Source: Anaerolineae bacterium (GTDB taxonomy: Bacteria > Chloroflexota > Anaerolineae > Aggregatilineales > Aggregatilineaceae). From it: 64,000 bases of DNA. The stretch covers positions 1 through 64,000 of the forward strand of contig JAFGNU010000103.1 of NCBI GenBank assembly GCA_016926875.1, read 5' to 3'. The notes beneath the pieces were generated by a model. That model was not told the DNA's origin, did not search any database, and was given only the letters and a program-made list of their open reading frames with translations. Shown here piece by piece: positions 37,812 to 48,000 of this stretch. The position numbers were made by a program, and so were the translations under genes. Numbering within the stretch: the first letter of the stretch is position 1; each line of letters starts with the position of its first letter.

Positions 37812-39137
37812 CTATTGTTTCTCGCCAAACCGGGCTTTCAACAGGTCGTATATTGTCGGCTGTCCGATCTCTTGAAGCTCGTAGCGCACGCGCTGGTATG
37901 GCTTGTCGATGGCGATCACACGCGTCAGATCCATCGGCGTGGCGACGATCACCAGGTCGCAGGGCGTGTTGCGGATCGTTTCTTCCAGGTCGGCCCGCTG
38001 CCGGTCGCCGTAGCCCATTGCCGGGAGCAGTGCGCCGGTTGCCGGGTATTTCTCAAACGTTTCTAGGATACTGCGCACCGCATAGGGACGCGGATCAACC
38101 AATTCTGCCGCGCCGAAGCGTTGGGCCGCCACCACGCCCGCCCCATAGGTCATTTCGCCGTGCGTCAGGGTCGGGCCATCCTCGATCACGAGCACCGTTT
38201 TACCGCGTATCGCGTCCGGGTCATCGACAAAGATCGGGGATGCGCCGTCGATCACGGTCGCGTTGGGCGCCAGCGCGCGGATGCTTTCGCGGACCTGGGT
38301 CACGCCTTCGGCGGGCGCCGTATCGATCTTGTTGATGACCACCACGTCGGCCATACGCAGGTTCGCCTCGCCGGGGTGGTAGTGCTGCTCGTGGCCGGGG
38401 CGGTGCGGGTCGGTGATCACAAAGTACAGGTCCGGGGCGAAGAACGGCAGATCGTTGTTGCCGCCATCCCACAGCACGATATCGGCTTCTTTTTCGGCTT
38501 CGCGCAGGATGCGCTCATAGTCCACGCCCGCAAAGACAACCACGCCGCGATCCAGGTGCGGTTCGTATTCTTCGCGTTCTTCGATGGTGACATTGTGCCT
38601 GTCCAGGTCGTCGTAGGTGGCGAAGCGCTGGACGGCCTGCCGGGACAGGTCGCCGTAGGGCATCGGGTGGCGCACCACCGCGACGGTATAGCCCAGCCTG
38701 CGCAGCGCATCGCTGACGGCGCGGGTGGTCTGGCTCTTGCCGCAGCCGGTACGCACCGCGCCCACTCCAACAACGGGCTTGCTGCTCTTGAGCATACTGG
38801 CCCTGGTCCCGATCAGGCGGTAATCCGCGCCTGCGGCCAGGACAATGCTGGCTTTGTGCATCACGTACTCGTGCGGTACGTCGGAATAGGCGAATACAAC
38901 CTCGTCGATATGGTGCTTGCGGATCAGATCGACCAGCTCGTTTTCCGGGTAGATCGGGATACCGTCCGGGTACAACTCCCCAGCCAGTTCCGGCGGGTAC
39001 ATGCGCCCTTCGATGTCGGGAATCTGCGTGGCCGTGAAGGCCACAACCTCGTAATGTGTATTGTTTCGAAAAACCATATTGAAGTTATGGAAATCGCGCC
39101 CGGCGGCTCCCATAATCAGCACACGAACTTTCGACAT
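37812..39137 (-). CDS. Cyclic 2,3-diphosphoglycerate synthetase-like P-loop protein
   Basis: A 441-residue protein. An N-terminal Rossmann-like domain (about 1-125, RVLIMGAAGRDFHNFNMVFR) precedes a P-loop in VGVGAVRTGCGKSQTTRAVS near residue 130-150. Later motifs are VLWDGGNNDLPFF and ADVVVINKIDTAP, a GTPase-like NKxD. The family includes archaeal cyclic 2,3-diphosphoglycerate synthetase, but bacterial members have no proven role. ATG 39137 is preferred by the conserved start and GGGAGAG upstream. It lies downstream of tatC by 43 bases. Confidence 0.85.
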   Translation of the reverse strand: MSKVRVLIMGAAGRDFHNFNMVFRNNTHYEVVAFTATQIPDIEGRMYPPELAGELYPDGIPIYPENELVDLIRKHHIDEVVFAYSDVPHEYVMHKASIVLAAGADYRLIGTRASMLKSSKPVVGVGAVRTGCGKSQTTRAVSDALRRLGYTVAVVRHPMPYGDLSRQAVQRFATYDDLDRHNVTIEEREEYEPHLDRGVVVFAGVDYERILREAEKEADIVLWDGGNNDLPFFAPDLYFVITDPHRPGHEQHYHPGEANLRMADVVVINKIDTAPAEGVTQVRESIRALAPNATVIDGASPIFVDDPDAIRGKTVLVIEDGPTLTHGEMTYGAGVVAAQRFGAAELVDPRPYAVRSILETFEKYPATGALLPAMGYGDRQRADLEETIRNTPCDLVIVATPMDLTRVIAIDKPYQRVRYELQEIGQPTIYDLLKARFGEKQ

Positions 39138-39180
39138 GAACGATGTCTCTCCCAGTAGGCGTACAGCGTATGCCGTGCGA

Positions 39181-39978
39181 TCAGCGACGCTGTCGCGCGC
39201 TCGCACGGGGATATGCAATCACGGCCAGCCCGATGCTGATGGCATATAACGCCAGCAGCGGGGCGATGACCAGCAGCATGTTAAACGGGTCCACGGTTGG
39301 TGTGATCAACGCGGCCACAATGGTGATCACCACCACCGCCAGCCGCCAGTTTTGTATCAATACGCGCGGGCCGATGATGCCCAGCCGGGCCAGCACGTAA
39401 ACCACGACCGGCATTTCGAACGACACGCCGATCCAGAACAGCAGCGAGGTCAGGAACGCGATGTAACGCTCTGCCGTCCATTCGGCCCGGAAAATACCGC
39501 TTTCGAAGTCGCGCAAAAAGCCCAACGCGGTGGGTACCATGATAAACCAGGCAAATCCCACCCCGACCAGGAACAGGCCGGTCGTGGCGGGCAGCGCCAG
39601 GTAGATGGTGCGCTTTTCTTTGCGGGTCAGGCCGGGCGCAACAAACAGGAACAGTTGCAGCGTGATGTAGGGGATCACCAGGATAGCGCCCGCCAGCAGC
39701 GCCACCCGGAAGTACATCACGACACTTTCGGTCGGGCCGAGCACCTGGAGTTCTTTGCCGTAGGGGCTGATCAGGTACTCCAGCAGTTGTTCGGTGAAAA
39801 CGATTGAGGCAACTACACCGAGCATCAGCGCTGCTATCGCGCGCACAAGCCGTGCACGCAGGTCTTCCAGGTGTTCCAGCAGGGTAAGCTGAGTCAGGTC
39901 TTCGTCACCACTCAACGTGCTCCAGGCTGAATAGCGCCGAGGTGGTGCAGGGTTTTGTACTACCGGGTGTTCTGGCAT
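39181..39978 (-). CDS. tatC: Sec-independent protein translocase TatC
   Basis: A 265-residue protein with six membrane segments. The N-terminal signature LLEHLEDLRARLVRAIAAL and the segment APGLTRKEKRTIYLALPATT are typical, as is FEMPVVVYVLARLGII near the C-terminus. TatC is the receptor for folded proteins with twin-arginine signal peptides. No tatA/B gene is next to it. It sits 22 bases after nusB on the same strand, so it belongs to the fabG-Asp23-nusB cluster. Confidence 0.95.
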   Translation of the reverse strand: MPEHPVVQNPAPPRRYSAWSTLSGDEDLTQLTLLEHLEDLRARLVRAIAALMLGVVASIVFTEQLLEYLISPYGKELQVLGPTESVVMYFRVALLAGAILVIPYITLQLFLFVAPGLTRKEKRTIYLALPATTGLFLVGVGFAWFIMVPTALGFLRDFESGIFRAEWTAERYIAFLTSLLFWIGVSFEMPVVVYVLARLGIIGPRVLIQNWRLAVVVITIVAALITPTVDPFNMLLVIAPLLALYAISIGLAVIAYPRASARQRR

Positions 39979-40000
39979 AGTGTCCAGTTTGCCAACAGGT

Positions 40001-40462
40001 CTAGTCGCGATCGTCGGCGGTCGGTGTGAGCGGCCATTCGAGTGACGATCGCAGTTCGTCGGTATGCGGTACTAACGCGCCAAGCACGCCGTTGACAAAC
40101 CGTGGCGTGCTTTCTGTTCCAAAGGTTTTGCCCAGTTCAATAGCTTCGTTGATCGTGACCTTGAACGGAATTGCGTTTTCAGCCGCCAGTTCGTAGATAG
40201 CCATGCGCAACAGGTTGCGGTCGATAATCGCGATCTGGTCCAGCGGCCATTCGGGCGCATAGCGGCGAATAGCCGCATCCAACTGCGGCTTGTACTGCAA
40301 CACGCCCTGTACGAGCCGGGTGGTCAGTGCGCGCGTTTCGTCTGGATGCGCTGCCAGATGCCCGTCCAGGACATCGGCCATCTGGTGATGCGTGCAGTCC
40401 AGTTCATAAAGCGCCTGCAATGCCAGGCGCCGGGCCTCGTGGCGATAGTCGATGGCAGACAA
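40001..40462 (-). CDS. nusB: Transcription antitermination protein NusB
   Basis: A 153-residue all-helical protein. It contains RHEARRLALQALYELDCT, then LDQIAIIDRNLLRMAIYELA, and the C-terminal VTINEAIELGKTFGTESTPR followed by FVNGVLGAL, which are hallmarks of NusB. It binds S10 and boxA RNA to prevent early termination, mainly of rRNA transcripts. It lies 14 bases after the Asp23-family gene and 22 before tatC. Confidence 0.95.
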   Translation of the reverse strand: MSAIDYRHEARRLALQALYELDCTHHQMADVLDGHLAAHPDETRALTTRLVQGVLQYKPQLDAAIRRYAPEWPLDQIAIIDRNLLRMAIYELAAENAIPFKVTINEAIELGKTFGTESTPRFVNGVLGALVPHTDELRSSLEWPLTPTADDRD

Positions 40463-40476
40463 GGCAGCAATCCGGG

Positions 40477-40848
40477 TTACTGGGACGTGTCAGATTCAGG
40501 CGGCTGCGAAAAGTGGACATCTTCGATATGGATGTTCACCGACTCTACGTTCATTCCCAAAATCTCCTGGATCGATCGCGCAACCGATTTCTGAATGCTG
40601 ACGCTCATCTCGCGCAAGTTGGTCAGGGCATCGGCCACCACGTACAGGTGCGCGGTGACGGTGTCGCCATTCACCGCGATCTGCACGCCGTTCGCCGCTG
40701 GCACCCGGCGAAACAGCCGGTCCACGCCGCCGGGAGTGCTGCCCATACGTACCACGCCCTCCACGTTCAGCGTTGCCATGCGCGCGATAGTCAACAGGAC
40801 GCCCGGTGCAATCGTCACCGTATCATTTGGGTGCCGAGGAGTTACCAT
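40477..40848 (-). CDS. Asp23/Gls24 family envelope stress protein
   Basis: A 123-residue protein. The pattern TVTIAPGVLLTIARMATLNV at the start and VSIQKSVARSIQEILGMNVE near the C-terminus match the Asp23/Gls24 family. Members link to the cell envelope and to alkaline stress in Firmicutes; the role here is not proved. It is in a run with nusB, tatC and the GTPase gene on the minus strand, as is common near nusB in Gram-positive genomes. Confidence 0.85.
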   Translation of the reverse strand: MVTPRHPNDTVTIAPGVLLTIARMATLNVEGVVRMGSTPGGVDRLFRRVPAANGVQIAVNGDTVTAHLYVVADALTNLREMSVSIQKSVARSIQEILGMNVESVNIHIEDVHFSQPPESDTSQ

Positions 40849-40898
40849 GTTGTTTGCTTTGCCGCCTCTCCGACATCAGGTCACGGTACGCCTATACT

Positions 40899-41645
40899 TT
40901 ACCCCATCACGAGGCCACCGTCTACCGAAAGCACCTGCCCGGTGATGTAGCTCGCCTCGTCCGACGCCAGGAACGCGACCGCGTTCGCCACGTCCTGTAC
41001 CTCGCCCTGCCGTCCCAGTGGGATGTACTTGGTTAATTCTTCCAGGATAGCCTGGTCCATTTGCTCGGTGAGCGCGGTGCGGATAAAGCCGGGCGCGACC
41101 GCGTTGACCGTGATCCCGCGCGATCCCACTTCGCGCGCCAGGGCTTTGGTCAGGCCGATCATGCCAGCCTTGCTGGTGCTGTAATTGGTCTGGCCGATCT
41201 GGCCCATCCGACCGCTGGCGCTGGACATGTTGACGATCCGCCCGTAGCGCTTGCGCATCATGGGCCGGATGACGGCTTTGGAACACAGCCACGCGCTTTT
41301 GAGGTTCACGCGCAGGATGAAGTCGTATTCCTCTTCGTCCATACGTATGATCAGGCTATCGCGCGTGGTGCCCGCGTTGTTAACCAGGACGTCGATCTGG
41401 CCGTAGGTGTCGATCACGGTCTTGACCATGCCCTCGACCTGCTCGGCGTTGCTCACATCGGCGGTGATCGCCAGTCCATCCCCACCGGCGGCGCGCACCT
41501 CTTCGAGCGCGGCTTCGGCGCGGCCCTCGGCGATGTCGTTGGTTACGATGGTTGCGCCGCGACCGGCCAATTCCAGTGCGATAGCCTTGCCGATGCCCTG
41601 TCCACTGCCGGTGATCAGCACGATACGATCTTCAAAGCTGGACAT
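40899..41645 (-). CDS. fabG: 3-oxoacyl-ACP reductase, short-chain dehydrogenase
   Basis: A 248-residue SDR enzyme. The cofactor motif is TGSGQGIG at 12-19, the NNAG motif is at 89-92, and the catalytic Ser, Tyr155 and Lys159 are in NMSSASGRMG and YSTSKAGM. The end YITGQVLSVDGGLVMG is typical of FabG. It reduces beta-ketoacyl-ACP in fatty acid synthesis, although other SDR roles cannot be excluded. ATG 41645 has AGGAGA eight bases upstream. It is the first gene of a likely operon and has a strong promoter. Confidence 0.9.
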   Translation of the reverse strand: MSSFEDRIVLITGSGQGIGKAIALELAGRGATIVTNDIAEGRAEAALEEVRAAGGDGLAITADVSNAEQVEGMVKTVIDTYGQIDVLVNNAGTTRDSLIIRMDEEEYDFILRVNLKSAWLCSKAVIRPMMRKRYGRIVNMSSASGRMGQIGQTNYSTSKAGMIGLTKALAREVGSRGITVNAVAPGFIRTALTEQMDQAILEELTKYIPLGRQGEVQDVANAVAFLASDEASYITGQVLSVDGGLVMG

Positions 41646-41684
41646 ACTAGTTTCTCCTAAAAAAGCTAACAACAGCAGGTTCTT

Positions 41685-41712
41685 ATGATAGCGAAGCGTT
41701 GAATCATGTCAA
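41685..41712 (-). promoter_or_regulatory. Strong sigma-70 promoter before fabG
   Basis: On the minus strand a perfect TTGACA (41712-41707) and TATCAT (41690-41685) are 16 bases apart. The start would lie about 30 bases before the fabG ATG. It is the best promoter match that I saw and probably drives the fabG to cDPGS-like gene run. Confidence 0.75.
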
Positions 41713-41794
41713 GTTTGGACCAGACGCTTCACAATAGATAACCCCGGCCTACAAACTTGGGCACGCTTTTTATCCGGACGGGTGAGAGAGCCGG

Positions 41795-43942
<2,148 letters not shown>

Positions 43943-44108
43943 GGCTGCCTCGTCTTTCGGTGGATTCACCCGGTTTGGGTTTAGCGCTGGGGCATTGTAC
44001 CATACGATAGTATTTAACTGTAGATTCCCGGCGGGGAATTCAAGTATACTTGTACTGGTATGTGCCCGGCAGGTATTGACCTGGAATAATAGAACTGAGA
44101 CGCTGCAC

Positions 44109-44945
44109 ATGACAACAACATTCATCGACAAACTGAGCGCCGCACGCAAACAGCGCGGTTCATGGCTGTGTGTGGGGTTGGACCCGTGCCCGGACCAGAT
44201 GCCGCCCGGTGTTGATGCGCTGACGTTCAGCCAGCGCATTGTGGACGCGACCGCCGATCTTGCCTGTGCTTACAAGCCCAACCTGATCTTTTACCTGGCT
44301 TTTGGGGCGGATGGCCTGCAAGCCCTGCGCGATACGATTGACTACATCCCCGACGATATTCCGGTTGTGCTGGATGCCAAGTTTGGCGATTCCAGCTATG
44401 CCGCCGAGCACTACGCCAGGGTGGCGTTTGATGTCCTGGACGTAGACGCGGTGACGATCAGCCCGTATGTGGGCATGGATGCCGTCACGCCCGTACTGGA
44501 AGCCTATCCGGGCAAGATGGCGTTTGTGCTGGTGCGCTCGTCCAACCGGACCGGCAATGATTTTCAGCTCTGGCCGACCAAGTCGTCGCCGTTGTTCCGG
44601 TATGTCACGGCCCAGTTGAACACGCTGGCGGATAAGTTCCCGGATCAGGTAGGCATTGGCGCAGCGGCCACGCATCCCCACGATCTGGCACGGCTGCGCT
44701 GTTGGGCGCCGTCGCTGCCTTTTTTGATCCCCGGCCTGGGAGCGCAGGGCGGCGATCTGGACCAGGCGATTGAGCAGGGGATTACGCGGGATGGGTGCGC
44801 TCCGTTGCTGAGCGTGACGCGCTCGATCATCTACGCCGGCCAGGACGCCGACTTCGCAGAAGCCGCGCGCGCTGCCGCCCAACAATGGACCGAGCGTATC
44901 GGCCAGGTGAGAAGCAAATACGCCGGGAAGTTTCCCTGCTGCTGA
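44109..44945 (+). CDS. pyrF: Orotidine 5'-phosphate decarboxylase, type 2
   Basis: A 278-residue enzyme for the last step of UMP synthesis. Motifs are LCVGLDPCPDQMPPGV near residue 18 and the catalytic D89-A-K91-F-G-D94 in VVLDAKFGDSSYAAEHYA; the usual type 2 motif has R where this has F92, while the D-K-D residues are kept. The C-terminal phosphate-binding part has LIPGLGAQGGDLDQAIEQG. Length fits the larger type 2 form. Other pyr genes are not nearby. The site upstream of the ATG is weak (GAGACG). Confidence 0.93.
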   Translation: MTTTFIDKLSAARKQRGSWLCVGLDPCPDQMPPGVDALTFSQRIVDATADLACAYKPNLIFYLAFGADGLQALRDTIDYIPDDIPVVLDAKFGDSSYAAEHYARVAFDVLDVDAVTISPYVGMDAVTPVLEAYPGKMAFVLVRSSNRTGNDFQLWPTKSSPLFRYVTAQLNTLADKFPDQVGIGAAATHPHDLARLRCWAPSLPFLIPGLGAQGGDLDQAIEQGITRDGCAPLLSVTRSIIYAGQDADFAEAARAAAQQWTERIGQVRSKYAGKFPCC

Positions 44946-45032
44946 GGATCGCCTGCAATCCGCGTGCCGTGTTCCATCTGCCAAAGTAGTGTAAGATACG
45001 CTCACAGGCAGACGAGAACACAGGAGGACTCC

Positions 45033-48000
45033 ATGAGCACGTGGAAGGTCACGATATGTTGCGTGTTGGTGCTGCTGTTGGCGGTGAGTGTAGGTGGAAC
45101 CGCCGCGCAGCAGGGCGAACCGGTGCAGATCATGTTCCTGCACCACTCGTGCGGCGCTAACCTGATCGAACAGGGCGGGCTGCGCCAGCAACTCTCGCAG
45201 ATGGGCTACCAGTTTTTTGATCACGGCTACAACGAAGATGGCCTGCGGCTGGCCGATGGCTCGTACGCAGGCTGGAATTTTGACATCCCCGGCGACAACA
45301 CCGACCCGGACGGCTTCGCGGCCCTCTTTGCGCAGCCGGTTCACGATCCACCGGACAACGCCTTTAGCTACCTGCTGCAATACGACGTGTTGGCCTTTAA
45401 AAGCTGCTTTCCGGTCAGCGGTATCTACAGCGATGACCAGTTGCACGAATACATGGGCTACTACCTGGGCATCCGTGACGTGATGGACCAGCACCCGGAT
45501 AAGCTGTTTATCGTGGTGACTCAACCCCCACTGCATCCCGAAGAAACCGATGCGACTACCGCCGCGCGGGCGCGCCAGTTCACCGACTGGCTGGCTTCGT
45601 CCGAGTTTTTGGGCGGGCATCCTAACGTGGTCACGTTTAACTTTTTTGATTACCTGGCCGACGGCAGCAACATGCTGCGCGCCGAGTACCGCGAAGAGTG
45701 GGTTGATTCACATCCTAACGCCTACGCCAACCAGACCATCGCCCCGCTGTTTGCCCAGTTCATCGACCAGGCGATCCGGTCGTACAGTCCGGCGGCGTCT
45801 CCCCCTCCGCAGCCGGATGTGAGCCAGGAAACCGCGCCAGACGCTCAAGAAGCTGCCGCCGAAGGCCCGGTTATGGCCGAAGGTGCGCCGACGCTGTCCG
45901 CCGAACCGCTGCCGGAGCAGGAAGTCGCCCCGTCGGCAGGCATTGTGATCGAACCGGGGCAGACCGGGGTTGTGTTGCAGCGCGGCGTCAGCCCTGACGC
46001 CGGTTTTATGGGCGTGAGCGATACGTTCATCACCGAACTGTGGCAGGAAAATACACAGGTGGGCGCATCCGAACGGCTCGACACCTTTGACGACGACCAG
46101 GAAAAGCACCGCATCCTGATCCAGTTTGACCTGACAACCCTGCCGCCGGGCCTGGCCGTCACGCAAGCCCGGTTGGAACTGTACCGCTACGGGTACGAGG
46201 GCGAGCAAACGCCGCAGGACATCAGCGTTTACCTGGTAACAACCGCCTGGGTAGAAGGCACCGGCGACAACGAATACCCGGACGCTGCTTACCAGCCGGA
46301 CGGCGCCACCTGGGCCAGTCCCGCCGCCGGGGCAGCCTGGACCACGCCGGGTGGCGACTTCGACGCAGCCACCGACTATGGCTACGGGCAGAACGGCATT
46401 ATCAGCATAGCAACGGTGCAGGCTGCCGATCCGCCGGGCTGGGTGGTCTGGGATGTGACAGCGGCGGTTCATACCTGGCAGACCGGCGTGCCCAACTACG
46501 GCCTGATACTGCGTTCCAGCGGCGCAGAATGGACCGGTCACCAGTTTTACAGCAGTGACTATGCTGCCGATCCGACGCTGCGCCCGCGCCTGGTGCTGAC
46601 TATTGGCGAGGGTGACACGTCGGCGGAACCGCCCGCCGTGACGCCGGAACCGCTCGTGCAGGAAGAACCCGCCCCTGCGCAGGAACAGCCCCCGGCAGAA
46701 GCGCCCGCCGTACCTGCTGAACAGACTGGGGCGGTGCTGGCGCGCTTCCCGGATACGACCGAGGGCATCCACGTCTTCAACGACCAGATTGACGTGCACA
46801 ACCTGACGGACGCGCAGGTCGCCTTTGCCGCGACCCACTACGCCGGATCGCAAAAGCTGACCGTCAGCGGGGTGCGCCGCCTGCGGGCGGTGAACCCGGA
46901 TTTCCTGATGCTGCATTACCGGCTGGGGGTGGGCCTTGGCTACCGGCAGCCGGTTGGCGACTGCCAGCCGGAGGGCGAGTACCTGGCGATCATCAACGGC
47001 GATGACTGGGTGCAGGAATGGCCCGGCGATGATGTGGTGCAGCCGGACTGGTTCTACTGGTACAACGGCGAGCGGGTGTACTGGTGCGCGTGGGGCTGGT
47101 ACCTGATGGACCCCGACAGCCCGGCCTGGCGCGCGTGGTGGGGTGACCGGATTCTGCAAGAACTGGCGCTCAACGAGGCCGACGGGCTGTTTGCGGACAG
47201 CGTAACCGTGCCAAACTTCCTCGGCGCGACCGACTGGCGCCCGGTTCTGCCGGACTATGACGAAGCGTTCGAAGCCGATTGGACGCGCCGACTCAATGAC
47301 TGGATGACCTGGGCGAACGGCGCGCTCGGCGATCAATACGCGCTGATTGTCAACGCCGGGATGCTGGTTACCTCGCGCGAAGTGACCGACTACAGCCGGG
47401 CCGACGGCGTGATGGTCGAGGGTTTCGCCGGGTGGGGCGAATACGACCGCTTTGAGATGGGCGACTGGCTGCTGCAAATGGACCGCCTGCTGGCGCTGAT
47501 CAACCAGGGGCGCGTGGTCATCTTGCAGAGTTATGTCTATGACGCCCCGGAGCGGTTGTGGACGCTGGCGAACTACCTGTTGGTCAAGGGGAACTACACC
47601 TACATCAACCTGGACGTAACCCAAGGCGCCGAATGGTTCCCGGAGTATGACCTGCCGATTGGCTACCCGCTGGCAAACCCGCCCGCTTCTATCCAGGGGG
47701 CGCTTAACAGCGCGGGGTTGTACGCGCGTGCATACAGCAATGGGCTGGTGCTGGTCAACCCGGACCCGGCAGGCGTGCCGCTGTCAATGACGCTGGACGG
47801 CCCGATGCACCTGGTTACGGGCGTGATCGGCGGCGGCGAACTGCCCGACAACGCGGATATTTCCGGTTGGAGCGTGCAGACAACCGAGGTTACAGACGTG
47901 ACCGTCCAGCCAGGACAGGCGGCTATCCTGTTGGGCGCACCGCCCAGCGCCGCAGCCGCACCGGTATCAGAACCGGTCCAGGAAACACAAGGGGAGGCGG

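Noticed and set aside
44041-44052. Perfect 12-base palindrome CAAGTATACTTG between tex and pyrF
   Set aside because: About fifteen such palindromes are expected by chance in 64 kb, and no second copy near related genes was seen.
44160-45620. Open frame of 486 codons on the minus strand across pyrF and the start of the next gene
   Set aside because: It covers the clear pyrF gene and a strong ribosome-binding site on the other strand, and has no recognisable motif.
45708-47624. Long open frame of 638 codons on the minus strand opposite the giant secreted protein
   Set aside because: Its product is rich in Arg, His, Val and Gln without domain order, and it mirrors the codon bias of the + strand gene, which has a signal peptide and real domains.
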